A stretch of 64,000 bases of DNA from Syntrophobacter sp963666995 (GCA_963666995.1 OY762941.1:868001-932000), one strand, 5' to 3'; counted from the first letter of the stretch, positions 44,653-54,982 are shown. Notes: generated by a model from the letters alone, not told the origin. Translations and numbers: made by a program.

Positions 44653-45378
44653 CTATTCGATGGACAAGTGCTTTTCGACGATTTCTCCGTCAGCCAGCCA
44701 TTCCTCATTGGTCAGCGACCGTTTGATCTGGCCCTTGATGTCCATCAAATAGTGACGCTGGGCAAGCTTGAAGGCGACTCGAAAATCCTGCTCGACCACC
44801 ACGAGGGTCAGTTTGTGGAGCGTACAGAGCCGGTTGATGATCTCTGTAACCTTTGCAACAATGATGGGCGCTAACCCTTGGCTCGGCTCGTCAAGGAGCA
44901 TAATCTCGGGGTCTCCCATCAACCCTCGTGCGATGGCCAACATCTGTTGCTCTCCACCACTGAGTGTAGAGCCGTCCTGGCTGCAACGATCTTTCAAAAT
45001 TGGAAAATATTCATATATCCTCTCCAGCGTCCAGCCTTCCCGCTCACATCCTTTGACGGCCGGGCGCTTGCCCAGTATGAGATTCTCTTCTACAGACAGA
45101 CCCGGGAATATGAGCCGCTCCGCCGGGACGTAGGCCACGTGGGCATCTCTCACGATCCGGTGAGTCGGCCAGCACGTCGTGTCGGCGTCACCGATACGAA
45201 TGGTCCCGCGGCGCGGTGGGGTCAGCCCGGCAATGGATCGCAGAGTGGTGGTCTTGCCCACCCCGTTACGGCCCAGGATGGCTACCGCTTCTCCCTTGTC
45301 CACATGCATGGAAAGGCCCTGGATCACATGGCTGTTACCGTAGTAGGTATGGATGTCTTCAAGCTCCAGAATTCTCAT
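44653..45378 (-). CDS. livF: Branched-chain amino acid ABC transporter ATPase LivF
   Basis: Second nucleotide-binding subunit of a Liv-type importer. 241 residues, Walker A GRNGVGKTTT, signature LSGGEQQM and Walker B IMLLDEPSQGL. Its start lies 20 nt inside the end of livG, so the two are translationally coupled. Confidence 0.94.
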   Translation of the reverse strand: MRILELEDIHTYYGNSHVIQGLSMHVDKGEAVAILGRNGVGKTTTLRSIAGLTPPRRGTIRIGDADTTCWPTHRIVRDAHVAYVPAERLIFPGLSVEENLILGKRPAVKGCEREGWTLERIYEYFPILKDRCSQDGSTLSGGEQQMLAIARGLMGDPEIMLLDEPSQGLAPIIVAKVTEIINRLCTLHKLTLVVVEQDFRVAFKLAQRHYLMDIKGQIKRSLTNEEWLADGEIVEKHLSIE

Positions 45379-46126
45379 CCCTGTCTTCTTCTCCTAAGTA
45401 AGCTTCACGAACGAGTTTGTTCCTGCGAATTTCATCCGGAGCACCTTCGGCGATGATACTTCCCTGGTGCATCACCGAAATACTGCCCGAGACCGCCAGC
45501 ACCATGTCGACGTCGTGCTCCACCAACACGATGGCAATCTTCTCGGCGAGCTTTTCGATCAGATGGATGATCCGGTTAGTCTCCCCCTGGGACATTCCCG
45601 CCGTCGGCTCATCCAACAGCAGAACTTTGGGCTCACTGGCCAGCGAGATGGCGACCTCCAGTGATCGTTGGTCTCCGTAGGACAGTGTACTGGCCAACTC
45701 GGCAGCCTTATCCTCCAGGCCGACTTCTTTCAGAATTTCAAAGGTCGCATCGTTCACTTCGGTCAAAGACCCGCGACGGGAGAAGATCTTGTGAGACCCT
45801 CCCAATCTCATCTGTTTGGCAATGCGGACATTTTCAAACACCGAGGAGCCCAGGAAAAGGCTGTTGATTTGAAAGGTCCTGGAGATACCAAGCTTCACCC
45901 GCTTATGGATTTCCAGTTTGGTGATTTCCCTGCCTTCAAACATGACGTGCCCCGAGGTGGCCGGAATTCGCCCCGTAATGAGGTTGAACAGGGTCGTCTT
46001 CCCAGCTCCGTTCGGTCCGATGATGCCCCTTACGGTCCTGTCCTCCACCTTGATGGCAACACCATTTACCGCATGCACACCGCCAAAATGGCGGCTGAGG
46101 TTCTCCGTACTCAGAGTTATGCCCAT
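45359..46126 (-). CDS. livG: Branched-chain amino acid ABC transporter ATPase LivG
   Basis: First nucleotide-binding subunit, 255 residues, Walker A GPNGAGKTTL, signature LSYGDQRSLEV and Walker B VLLLDEPTAGMS. The signature has SYGDQR, common in LivG. 8 nt after livM. Confidence 0.94.
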   Translation of the reverse strand: MGITLSTENLSRHFGGVHAVNGVAIKVEDRTVRGIIGPNGAGKTTLFNLITGRIPATSGHVMFEGREITKLEIHKRVKLGISRTFQINSLFLGSSVFENVRIAKQMRLGGSHKIFSRRGSLTEVNDATFEILKEVGLEDKAAELASTLSYGDQRSLEVAISLASEPKVLLLDEPTAGMSQGETNRIIHLIEKLAEKIAIVLVEHDVDMVLAVSGSISVMHQGSIIAEGAPDEIRRNKLVREAYLGEEDRDENSGA

Positions 46127-46134
46127 GGATCGTT

Positions 46135-47124
46135 CTACCTCTGTAGATTGATTCTTTGCGCCAGTTTCACCTGTAGGTCAGCCAGTCCTTTCGGCAGGAA
46201 CAAAACCAGAAGGACCACGGCCAATCCCAGGAACACCATCCAGTTTTCAGTCATGGTGCTGATAATATCTTGGAGAACTATAAAAACCGCTGCCCCTACA
46301 AAGGCCCCCCAAAGTGTCCCGACCCCGCCGAGGAGGGTCATCATCAAAACCATTCCACCTGCGCCTGAGTCCATCATGCTCGGCGAGACCGATCCTTTCA
46401 AACAAGTGAAGAGAACACCCGCCACACCTGCCAAACCGCAGGACAGCAACCACCCCAGGAGCTTGTATTTTCGAACGTTGATCCCGATGAAAGCGGCTCG
46501 CTCCGGGTTTTCCCGGATCGACTCCAGCACGGCACCGAACGGGGATCGGATGATCTGGCGAGTCAAAATAAGGCAGACTGCCACGACGAAGAACGTGAAA
46601 TAGTACGCCGTCGAAATATTGTTCATCTGGCCCAGAACCCACGGCCCGATGGAAATAGCGGGTCTCGAAAGACCGAACATCCCGTCGTCGCCGTTGGTTA
46701 TGCTTCTCATTTTCCATACGACGGTAAAAAACATCATCCCAAAGGCAACTGTCAGAAGGGCGAAAGCGAACCCCCCGGTGCGGACCTGAAGCCAGCCGAC
46801 GATCAACGCCAAAAATACAGTCACCCCAACCCCGAGAGGGAAAATGACCCACATCGACGCACCCGGATCCACGTAGGTTAAATAGATGGCCACGGTATAC
46901 GCGCTGATTCCCATATAGGTGGCGTGCATGAAGGACAGCAGCCCTGTAAATCCGAGAAGAACATCCAGGCTCATGGCAAGCAAGCCGTATGTAAGCATCT
47001 CTGTTGCCAGGCGGAGATAGAATCGGTTCGACACGATTTGCGGCAGGAGCAGAAAACCCAGCAGAATCAGCGTGAGAACGATGTATCTCCAGATATTGGT
47101 TTTACTCTCTGTTTGCTTATGCAT
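46135..47124 (-). CDS. livM: Branched-chain amino acid ABC transporter permease LivM
   Basis: Inner-membrane permease, 329 residues, about ten hydrophobic segments. The family stretch ESIRENPERAAFIGINVRKYK marks the loop that contacts the ATPase. An N-terminal polar tail precedes the first helix (YIVLTLILLGFLLLP). 18 nt after livH. Confidence 0.93.
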   Translation of the reverse strand: MHKQTESKTNIWRYIVLTLILLGFLLLPQIVSNRFYLRLATEMLTYGLLAMSLDVLLGFTGLLSFMHATYMGISAYTVAIYLTYVDPGASMWVIFPLGVGVTVFLALIVGWLQVRTGGFAFALLTVAFGMMFFTVVWKMRSITNGDDGMFGLSRPAISIGPWVLGQMNNISTAYYFTFFVVAVCLILTRQIIRSPFGAVLESIRENPERAAFIGINVRKYKLLGWLLSCGLAGVAGVLFTCLKGSVSPSMMDSGAGGMVLMMTLLGGVGTLWGAFVGAAVFIVLQDIISTMTENWMVFLGLAVVLLVLFLPKGLADLQVKLAQRINLQR

Positions 47125-47142
47125 GATGATCCTCGCTGCGCG

Positions 47143-48009
47143 TCACTCGAATTTGCCTTCCGCCAGGAGGCCTTTAGGCATAAAAAGAAGGATTACGGCC
47201 ATCATCACATAGACGACCACCATGGCGTAATCGGTCAAAAATACGAATCCCAGGGTTTGCACAATACCAACGACTAAAGAGGCGAGAATAGCGCCGCGCA
47301 TGCTGCCGAGTCCGCCGATGACAAGAACGACAAAACAGCTCAACAGCATCTCGCTGCCCATCGTGGTGTAGACACTCATTATCGGCGCAGCAATCACTCC
47401 CGCGATCCCGGCCAGAACGCAGCCAAGCGCAAAACCTCCCACATGCACAACCTTCATGTTGATGCCCAGGGCGGAGACCATCTCAGGAATAGTGCTGGCC
47501 GCACGCATGGTAACCCCTGCCTTTGTCTTTCCAAAAAGCACCAGAAGGACCAACATGACCACGGCGGCAGCGACCAAAACAAAGAATCTGTACGTTGGGT
47601 AAGGCACGCCGAAAAGCGAGATGGATCCAGCCAGGCATTTAGGGACCTGAAGAAAATGAACCTGGTCTGTCCACACAAATTTCAGCATGCCGTCGATGAA
47701 GACCGACAGGCCATATGTTGCAATGAGTGTGTAAATCATTTCTCTATCACGGATCGGCCTGATAACAATGCGTTCCAGGGTAATCCCGACTGCTACCGTA
47801 AGCAGCGGCGCGACCAGTAGTGCAAGGAAGAAATTGAACCCCATAGCCACAAGGGTGTATCCAAAATACGCCCCGAGCGCATACAGGGAACCATGAGCAA
47901 GGTTCACAATGCGGCTTATTCCGTAGACAATGTTCAATCCTATGGCAATCAGAAGCAGCACCGCGCTTGCCACCAGACAGTTCAGACAAATCTGAGCCCA
48001 GAATACCAT
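47143..48009 (-). CDS. livH: Branched-chain amino acid ABC transporter permease LivH
   Basis: Inner-membrane permease, 288 residues, with GLNIVYGISRIVNLAHGSLYALGAY near the N-terminus, ERIVIRPIRDRE in the first cytoplasmic loop and GLGSMRGAILASLVVGI near the end, all Liv-typical. I set the start at MVFWAQI (48009), where GGAG lies just upstream; the frame is open to 48069. Confidence 0.93.
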   Translation of the reverse strand: MVFWAQICLNCLVASAVLLLIAIGLNIVYGISRIVNLAHGSLYALGAYFGYTLVAMGFNFFLALLVAPLLTVAVGITLERIVIRPIRDREMIYTLIATYGLSVFIDGMLKFVWTDQVHFLQVPKCLAGSISLFGVPYPTYRFFVLVAAAVVMLVLLVLFGKTKAGVTMRAASTIPEMVSALGINMKVVHVGGFALGCVLAGIAGVIAAPIMSVYTTMGSEMLLSCFVVLVIGGLGSMRGAILASLVVGIVQTLGFVFLTDYAMVVVYVMMAVILLFMPKGLLAEGKFE

Positions 48010-48099
48010 TTCTCCACCATTGATTTTGAGGCTGAAATGCGTTCTTTGAACATGAGGAAGCCGGGACAAACGTCACCGGACTTCCCCATCATCGTCACA

Positions 48100-49290
48100 T
48101 CATTCCGGCGGCCCCAGTTCTTCAGCAGTCAAACTGACAATAACCTCCTTGACCAGCTTTGCTCCGTACGGGTTCTGCGGGGCGGGTTTCACCTCGACCA
48201 AAATTGCCGATGTGCGGCCGCAGTTGTCCTTCGGGCTTATGCGTACCTCCCCGTACGGCCCCTTATAACTGGCCCCTTTGAGTGCCGCGGCGATCTTCTG
48301 GGGGTCGGTGCTGCCCGCCTTTTCGATCGCGTTAAACAATACCATGGCACCCGTATAAGCCTGGGCGCCCTGACTTGCGGGAATCAGTTTGAACTCCTCC
48401 CAGTAGGCTTTGGCAAACGCATGGGACTCGGGGGTGTCCATATCCCAGGTCCAGGAACAGACCCCTATGAGGCCGATCTGACTCTCACCGCCGGCCTCCA
48501 GGGTCTCCTCGCTGGCGGAGCTGCCTACGATTCTAATCTTGTTCATGAGTCCGAATTTGTGTGCCTGGTCGGCAAACCTTGGGACTGCGGGCGAAACGAG
48601 GCACGAATACATCCCATCCACGTCAGCCGCTGCGATCTTGCTGACGAAGGGCGACCAGTCCGTTACATTAATAGCTGCCTGGTCATAGCCGGGGGCGGGA
48701 TTGACAACCTTGACCCCCTGTTGAGCCGCCAGCTTGCTGAATTCTTCGGCGCAAGCATGTCCCCAGGCAAAGTCGTTGGCCAGGATGTAGTATTTTCGTT
48801 TGGCGAGATCCGGGAACTTCAGGATGCCCTTCACGTAAGCCAGGGCTGCCTGATCGTCGGCCACCTGCCCGCATCGAAAAACGAGGGGATGAAGGCCGTA
48901 AAACTTCGTGCTCATGACGTTTGTCGTCAGAAAGGGAACATTCAATCGATCCATCTCTCCGGCCAGGGCGAGACCGACGTTGCTGTAAGCCACACCGATC
49001 AGGGCTACCGCCTTGTCCTTGAAAACAAGTTTCTCGGCCTTTCGGATGCCGGTCTCGGGCTTCATTTCGTCGTCTTCGATGATCAGATCGATGGGACGAC
49101 CCAAGATGGTGCCTTTTTGTTTGGCAGCCAAAATGATTCCGTTCTTATTATCAATTCCAGTCTGAGCCCCACTGCCGGTAAGGGTCATCACCATACCGAT
49201 CTTGATAGGATCAGCAGCAGATGAAACTCCAGGCGTCATCATCGCCGCGAGCAGAAGAACGCTGATACAAACGAGCAACTTTTTCTTCAT
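48100..49290 (-). CDS. livK: Periplasmic ligand-binding protein of the Liv-type ABC importer
   Basis: A 396-residue substrate-binding protein that delivers its ligand to LivHM. Signal peptide MKKKLLVCISVLLLAAMMTP ... SSAA (cleavage near residue 26), then the Peripla_BP start DPIKIGMVMTLTGSGAQTG. ATG at 49290 with AAAGGTGG 7 nt upstream. Proteins of this branch bind amino acids but also amides, urea and aromatic acids, so the ligand is open; the neighbouring amidohydrolase and acyl-CoA enzymes suggest it is catabolised by this cluster. Confidence 0.91.
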   Translation of the reverse strand: MKKKLLVCISVLLLAAMMTPGVSSAADPIKIGMVMTLTGSGAQTGIDNKNGIILAAKQKGTILGRPIDLIIEDDEMKPETGIRKAEKLVFKDKAVALIGVAYSNVGLALAGEMDRLNVPFLTTNVMSTKFYGLHPLVFRCGQVADDQAALAYVKGILKFPDLAKRKYYILANDFAWGHACAEEFSKLAAQQGVKVVNPAPGYDQAAINVTDWSPFVSKIAAADVDGMYSCLVSPAVPRFADQAHKFGLMNKIRIVGSSASEETLEAGGESQIGLIGVCSWTWDMDTPESHAFAKAYWEEFKLIPASQGAQAYTGAMVLFNAIEKAGSTDPQKIAAALKGASYKGPYGEVRISPKDNCGRTSAILVEVKPAPQNPYGAKLVKEVIVSLTAEELGPPE

Positions 49291-49598
49291 CGCTATGCCA
49301 CCTTTCGTATAACATCACAGGATTAAAGGGAAAAATTGAATATTATTATGTCCTCCGGGATTCCTCGTTTCCTCGCTATTCGTGTTGCGGTACGCTCCGT
49401 CAAAAAATCGTCGGTAAATGGTCTCCTCAACTTGTCCAACCCTCACAGCAGCTTGTGAGTCCCATCCGCCAGATGTCCCCGGCCGTCCATTTGGTCCCAT
49501 GGCTGCACAATCTGAAGAAGGAACCCAAAACCAGCCTGGGATGTCCACTCACGCCTGGCCGCAGGGGGAATGAGCCCATACTCTTGCAGGCGCAGAGG
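49291..49598. other. Intergenic region upstream of livK
   Basis: No gene seen. A promoter for the liv genes could lie here, given the 308-nt gap after the acyl-CoA synthetase. I did not find a confident -35/-10 or a stem-loop. Confidence 0.4.
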
Positions 49599-51737
49599 CT
49601 ACCGCAACTCCACGAGCGCATCGAGTGCCAATACCCCTCTCCCCTCTTCCAGCACACGAAGAGGGTTCACATCCACCGAAAGGAGTGAACCTTGATAAAG
49701 TTTGGCAAATTGGGAAACCCCGACGATCGCGTCGGCCAAAGCCTCTACGTCGGCACGCGGCTTCCCTCGATAGCCCTCGAAGAGTCGATAGCTCCGCAGT
49801 TCCCGTATCATCTCCAAAGCCTCGCTACGCCGAATCGGCGCCAGGCGAATGGCGGTGTCCCGAAACAGCTCTACGAACACACCCCCCATACCCACGACGA
49901 TGACGGGACCATATTGGTGGTCGATTTTCATTCCCAGAATGACGTCTATGCCTTCGGGCGCCATCCGCTGAACCAGGATCTTCAAGTCCCCGGCTGTTGG
50001 ACACGCTTTCCGGGAATTCAGCAGGATCGTTTCGAATCCGGCCCTGAGAGACGCCGCGTCACCAACGTTCAACAATACGGCCCCGATGTCCGTCTTGTGC
50101 AAAAACTCCGCGCCGTCAATCTTAAGGGCCACCGGGAAACCCTCAGCCTCGGCAAAAGCTACCGCCTCATCGGCGGAACCGCATGATTTTCCTTTCGGGG
50201 AAGGGATGCCATACGAACTCAGCACTCCATGACCCAGAGATTCCGACAGGGCCTTGCCCGCGTGTTGTTTGAACAGGGCTGCGACGCCCGGGATGGGACT
50301 GAGATTCCCCGCCTGGTCTTCGGCGTGAGCCTTTCCAGCGGCAAGTCGCTTGGAATAGAGGAGGCAATTACGAATCGGTTCCAAGCCGCCCTGGATGATT
50401 GGAAGGGGATTTTTGCGGTAGAATTGGGTCATCTGGGGCAGCCACGATTCGAGGTTGAGCACGTGGATACCGACGAACTTCTCAGCGGTTTGAGCTTTCT
50501 CACCCACATATTCTGCAATTTTCCGCACGTTCTCGACGTCCAGGTCCCGGCAACTTAGAAGAGAATAAAAAAACATGTCATTGGTTTTCTCTTCCACCAT
50601 TGCATCTATGGTACGATAAGAGATGTCGAGATCGATCCTCGACTGCCCCGTGCTGTCGAGAGGGTTTGCCGCAACCGCGTAATCCGGCAGGACGGCCTCC
50701 AGTTTCTGTTTGCCCTCCGGCGAAAACTCGGGTAGAGCCACCCCCAGCCGTTCAAGGTTGTCACTGAGGTATGCACAAATCCCTCCCGACAAACCCAGAA
50801 AGGATACCCCACCGCTGGTGATCGGCTTGCGGTGCAACAGCATTCTGGCGGTGTCGATCATTTCATCCACGGATTCGACGCGAATAACGTTCTTCTGCTT
50901 GAAGACGGCGTCATGGACATTGTCTGCGCCCACAAGGGAACCCGTGTGCGACCGGCAGGCATTCATGGCTTTCTGCGAACGTCCGACCTTGAGAACGATC
51001 AGGGGTTTCTCTCTCTCCGCGGCCAGGTCGGCCACGCGGAGAAACTTTTCGGGATTGTTGAATCCCTCAATAAAGGCGCCAATGACTTTGGTATTGGGGT
51101 CATCGAGCAAGTAGTGGATATAATCGGATGTTTCGAGCACAGCCTCATTGCCGCTGGAGACCAGGGAACTCAGTCCCAGCCCTCGACCCTGGGCAGCATT
51201 CATAATAGCCAGGCAAAACGACCCACTTTGGGAAACTGCACCAAAATGGCCGGTAATCATCGGATCGGGCAGCAGCCCTGCAAAGCAAGAAACACCACCG
51301 TGAAAGGAGATAGTGCCCAAACAGTTGGGCCCGATCACCCTGATGTGCGACTTTTCAGCAACCGCCCTCAGTTGGGCTTGCAGGACCCTTCCCTCTTCCC
51401 CCTTAAGCTCGGCAAAGCCGGCCGACAGGACAAGTGCCGCTTTGGTCTTTTTTGTCGCGGCCTGCTCGAGGACTTCCGGGATCCGACGCCCCGAGACCAG
51501 GCAGACAACCAGGTCGATTTCCGCCTCAACTTCTCCGACGGATTTGTAGCATCGTTTTCCCCAGACTAAATCCTTTTTGGGATGGACCGGGTAAACGGTG
51601 CCTTCAAAACCCGGTGCGATATTTCCATAAATAATATCCGACCAGGACCCGGGCGCGTCCGATGCACCGACGATAGCGATCGATTTCGGGTAAAAGACGG
51701 GATCCAGTTCGTGTTTCCAGTCATCATTATGCTGCAT
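49599..51737 (-). CDS. ADP-forming acyl-CoA synthetase, fused alpha-beta
   Basis: Interconverts acyl-CoA + ADP + Pi and acid + CoA + ATP; it can conserve energy from thioesters or activate the acid. 712 residues. Order: CoA-binding domain (IAIVGASDAPGSW at about 20), succinyl-CoA-synthetase-like flavodoxin domain (GAVSQSGSFC), the phospho-His segment ACRSHTGSLVGAD (about residues 260-275), then the beta/ATP-grasp half (FPVALKIDGAEFLHKTDIGAV, VQRMAPEGIDVILGM, VVGMGGVFVELF, DVNPLRV). Upstream of the liv genes and downstream of the enoyl-CoA hydratase. Direction of the reaction cannot be told from sequence. Confidence 0.91.
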   Translation of the reverse strand: MQHNDDWKHELDPVFYPKSIAIVGASDAPGSWSDIIYGNIAPGFEGTVYPVHPKKDLVWGKRCYKSVGEVEAEIDLVVCLVSGRRIPEVLEQAATKKTKAALVLSAGFAELKGEEGRVLQAQLRAVAEKSHIRVIGPNCLGTISFHGGVSCFAGLLPDPMITGHFGAVSQSGSFCLAIMNAAQGRGLGLSSLVSSGNEAVLETSDYIHYLLDDPNTKVIGAFIEGFNNPEKFLRVADLAAEREKPLIVLKVGRSQKAMNACRSHTGSLVGADNVHDAVFKQKNVIRVESVDEMIDTARMLLHRKPITSGGVSFLGLSGGICAYLSDNLERLGVALPEFSPEGKQKLEAVLPDYAVAANPLDSTGQSRIDLDISYRTIDAMVEEKTNDMFFYSLLSCRDLDVENVRKIAEYVGEKAQTAEKFVGIHVLNLESWLPQMTQFYRKNPLPIIQGGLEPIRNCLLYSKRLAAGKAHAEDQAGNLSPIPGVAALFKQHAGKALSESLGHGVLSSYGIPSPKGKSCGSADEAVAFAEAEGFPVALKIDGAEFLHKTDIGAVLLNVGDAASLRAGFETILLNSRKACPTAGDLKILVQRMAPEGIDVILGMKIDHQYGPVIVVGMGGVFVELFRDTAIRLAPIRRSEALEMIRELRSYRLFEGYRGKPRADVEALADAIVGVSQFAKLYQGSLLSVDVNPLRVLEEGRGVLALDALVELR

Positions 51738-51950
51738 GTTGGATTTCCTCCGAGCGGTCTGACACCTGAGTGCTTCATTATTCCTAATGGCGCTTCCCTG
51801 CTTCAGAAGGCCGAGCCCGGGGCGGCACTCACCAAAAGGACTGAACCTGCCCGGTTGAGAGCCGCGACCATCGGCTTCGATCTGCGCGTGTAGAGCAGAT
51901 GGAGGAGCCGCGCTTCAAGACCATGGGAAGCGGGGTGTCAAATCGACACG

Positions 51951-52790
51951 CTAAAGCGGCTCTTTATCGAGGTCATCGAGCAGCTTAAATTTCATAAGCC
52001 GCTCCCTGTTGGCTTCCTTGAACCCTTTTTCTTCCGCCGTCTGTTTGAACCACTTGATCTCTTCGGTGTCTTCGTTGTTTACGATTGACATCAGATCTGC
52101 GTTGTACTGCAGGGCGGTTTTGAATCCCATGATGTCAAAGGCACGGTTGATGGTATGTTTACTGATTTTGATAGCGAACGGGTCAATGGCCGCAATCTTT
52201 TGAGCCATACGGTAGGTGAAGGTCATCAACTTTTCGTCGGGGACAACGTGATTGACCATTCCATATTTCTCAGCCGTTTTCGCGTCGACCATGTTCCCGG
52301 TCAGGAGCATTTCCTTGGCACGTTTGGGACCCATGATCCAGGGCGCGAGGAGCATCGGCGGACCGGAGCCCTGGCGGACTTCAGGTTCGCCGAATACGGC
52401 GCTTTCGGCGGCAATGGTGATATCGCAGGACATGGCCATTTCACTGGCGCTGGCCAGGCAAAATCCGTTCACCGCCGCAATGATGGGTTTTGGACTGTCC
52501 CAGAATGTCAGGCAAAACTGGATCTCGCCCTGCAATCTCGTTCGCCACTCATCCATGGTGGTCGGTGCATATTTGTAGTTGTCCTCCATATCGTTGCCGG
52601 CTGAAAAAGCCTTGCCGGCACCGGTCAGGACGATTACCCGAACCTCCTTGTCCGCCGTGGCTTCGGCAACGGCCGACTTGAGTTCTCCCTTGACGGCGGC
52701 ATTCATTGCGTTGAGCTGCTTGGGACGATTGAGAGTGATCGTGGCTATCTTTTCGGCCACTTCATAACGGATGAATTGATAGACCGACAT
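51951..52790 (-). CDS. Enoyl-CoA hydratase/isomerase family protein
   Basis: Crotonase-fold enzyme, 279 residues, likely hydrating the enoyl-CoA made by the acyl-CoA dehydrogenase. The catalytic pair of Glu is retained (SEMAMSCD and GEPEV), and the oxyanion segment FSAGNDME is present, but the usual GGGCE glycines read ASASE. The start MSVYQF (52790) has AGGGGG 4 nt upstream. Hydratase is the best call; a CoA-hydrolase such as 3-hydroxyisobutyryl-CoA hydrolase is possible in this context and would explain how a free hydroxyacid is made. Confidence 0.87.
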   Translation of the reverse strand: MSVYQFIRYEVAEKIATITLNRPKQLNAMNAAVKGELKSAVAEATADKEVRVIVLTGAGKAFSAGNDMEDNYKYAPTTMDEWRTRLQGEIQFCLTFWDSPKPIIAAVNGFCLASASEMAMSCDITIAAESAVFGEPEVRQGSGPPMLLAPWIMGPKRAKEMLLTGNMVDAKTAEKYGMVNHVVPDEKLMTFTYRMAQKIAAIDPFAIKISKHTINRAFDIMGFKTALQYNADLMSIVNNEDTEEIKWFKQTAEEKGFKEANRERLMKFKLLDDLDKEPL

Positions 52791-53059
52791 TGTTCCCCCT
52801 TTTAAAGCATAAATCCAACGGTCTGAAACCCGCCGTTTATGCCGCTTCCCTCGCTGAATCGAGGTACTAAACGTGAAATATCCGTGTTGCCCAATGTCAG
52901 AAAAATGGTCTGCCTTCACATGATTTCAATAGCTTATCGTCCGGCATTATCCTTTCCTCATCCAATACGCCTTCACCACCTCTCTTTCTACTCAGTGCGC
53001 CGATAATCCCCGAATCCGTCGGTACCGGCACCTTTGTCGCCCGTGGATAGTTCACAATT

Positions 53060-54757
53060 TCACCTTTCATAAACGGTTTGCCCGCCTACGATTGTTTGAA
53101 GCACCTCAATGTCTTTAATCTTCAAAGGATCAACCTCTAACGGGTTATCCTCAAGGACTGCAAAATCCGCCAGCTTGCCGATCTCGATCGACCCCTTGAT
53201 TTCCTCTTCAAAGTTCTGCCAGGCAGCGTCAATAGTCACGGCACGCAATGCTTCCGGCACGGAGATCCTCAGTTCCGGTCCCATAGAATCGCCGCCGGTG
53301 GTCAAACGATTGACAGCCGACCATATCGACATAAGCGGGCTTACCGGTGTGACCGGGGCGTCATTGTGCAGGCTGATCCTGAGCCCTCTGTCCAGGGCGG
53401 TTCGACAGGGACACATCCTGCGCGCCCTGTCCGGTCCGACAAAGATGTTCCGATGGCGATCTCCCCAAAAATATGTGTGGGTTACAAAAAAACTTGGGCT
53501 GATCCCCAGTTCTTTCATACGGTCCAGTTGATCTTCGCGAGCCAGATGAGCGTGATTGCACAAGTGACGGGCATCTGCGCGCGGGTGGGCGGCTTGTGCA
53601 GCGGCCCAGGCGTCAAGAGCGTCCTGAGTGGCCTGATCGCCGATGGTGTGGATGGCAAGCTGCCACCCTTTGGCATGTAATTCTTTGACAATGTTGATGA
53701 GCTGCGACTTATGCTCGAACCTGGGATAACCGCGATAATGCGCTTGTCCCTCGGGCACAATATGATAGGGCTGGCTCAACCAGGCCGTATAAACGTAGAT
53801 TGAACCGTCTGCCCAAAGCTTCGCCGCGCCCAAGGTGACCATGTGTTTATTCGTGAGGTCCGTTCCGGATTTGCTGGTGGGATACTTGGCCATCTCCTCG
53901 ATGCTGGATGCGAAGGGCCAGACCACTACACGCAAGAAAAGATCGCCGGTGGAAAAAGCTTTCCTCAACAGCTCGAGATCCGGGAAAAACGCCCATCCGT
54001 TTTGAGCTGTGGTCACCCCGGCAGCGGCATACATTTCACAGGCTTTTCTTATCCCTGCCAGGTTTTGAGCTTCGGACCGGGGCGGAATGACATCTTGAAC
54101 GGCGGTGTAGGCCGGCGGGCCTTCCAAAATACCATTCAGCTCACCGTTCGCATCCCTGCGAAATACCCCGCCCTCAACGCTGGGAACCCCGTTGTTCAAA
54201 CCCGCCATCTTTAGAGCGAGACTGTTCGCCACGGCCACATGAGTGGACATATGCACAACAAAGACCGGTGAAACCGTCGAGACCCTGTCCAGATCCGTTC
54301 TGTCGGGATGCCTCCTGTCCGCCAGGAGCGAATCATCGTAACCGTGGCCAAGGATCCATTCTCCAGGCTTGAGGCCCTCCGCTTTTTTCCTCAGGGCCGT
54401 CACCATCTCATCGATATTCTTGATTGTACCGATTGGCGGACAAAAGAGATTCACCCCGTAGAGTTCGTTAATCCCGTTGACGGGAAAATGACCGTGGGCG
54501 TCAATAAACCCCGGCACCAATGTTTTGCCTTTTAGATCAACCTTCCTGGTGTGGTCGCCGGCCATGGCCAGAATTGCGTCTTTTGTTCCGACCGCAACAA
54601 TTCGATCATCTTTTACCGCCACGCCTCCCGCAACGGCCGTCGGGTCGGAAGCGGCCATGGTGATTATGTTTCCGCCAAAAAAGATGCTGTCGGGTGGGGT
54701 TTCTGAGGCCCTCCTTCGGGTTTGCCGGTCCGCCGGTAGCTGTTCCTTTTTGGTCAT
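53060..54757 (-). CDS. Amidohydrolase, YtcJ/amidohydrolase-3 family
   Basis: Metal-dependent hydrolase of the amidohydrolase superfamily, 565 residues. The N-terminal beta-sandwich has FFGGNIITM and VAVKDDRIVAVG; the metal motif is PGFIDAHGHFPV; further His ligands appear in AIHTIGDQA and CNHAHLA; the C-terminal Asp is in SLHNDAPVTP; it ends in GKLADFAVLEDNPLEVDP. No signal peptide. Relatives cleave N-acyl or N-formyl amides. The start MTKKEQL (54757) has GGGG 9 nt upstream; the frame is open to 54850. First enzyme gene after the GntR regulator, so it may perform the entry step of the pathway. Confidence 0.87.
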   Translation of the reverse strand: MTKKEQLPADRQTRRRASETPPDSIFFGGNIITMAASDPTAVAGGVAVKDDRIVAVGTKDAILAMAGDHTRKVDLKGKTLVPGFIDAHGHFPVNGINELYGVNLFCPPIGTIKNIDEMVTALRKKAEGLKPGEWILGHGYDDSLLADRRHPDRTDLDRVSTVSPVFVVHMSTHVAVANSLALKMAGLNNGVPSVEGGVFRRDANGELNGILEGPPAYTAVQDVIPPRSEAQNLAGIRKACEMYAAAGVTTAQNGWAFFPDLELLRKAFSTGDLFLRVVVWPFASSIEEMAKYPTSKSGTDLTNKHMVTLGAAKLWADGSIYVYTAWLSQPYHIVPEGQAHYRGYPRFEHKSQLINIVKELHAKGWQLAIHTIGDQATQDALDAWAAAQAAHPRADARHLCNHAHLAREDQLDRMKELGISPSFFVTHTYFWGDRHRNIFVGPDRARRMCPCRTALDRGLRISLHNDAPVTPVSPLMSIWSAVNRLTTGGDSMGPELRISVPEALRAVTIDAAWQNFEEEIKGSIEIGKLADFAVLEDNPLEVDPLKIKDIEVLQTIVGGQTVYER

Positions 54758-54982
54758 TGAAAGTATCCCCACATTAATTTGAGCAAGCGCGACTCCCTCT
54801 GGAGAATTAAACCTGAATGAGCTGAAACTATGGGCCGAGTAATAAGACAACCATGTGTATATAATGAATTTAACGATAACCAGGACAAAGTTACTGGAAA
54901 AACTTCAATTCCTCCTTCAGGCAAATATCTACAATCAATAACTCATCTTATGCGATCAGAATTGTCCTCGTTAAAGACCTTC

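Noticed and set aside
47893..49224. 443-codon open frame on the + strand
   Set aside because: Antisense to livK, whose signal peptide and binding-protein motifs are clear on the minus strand.
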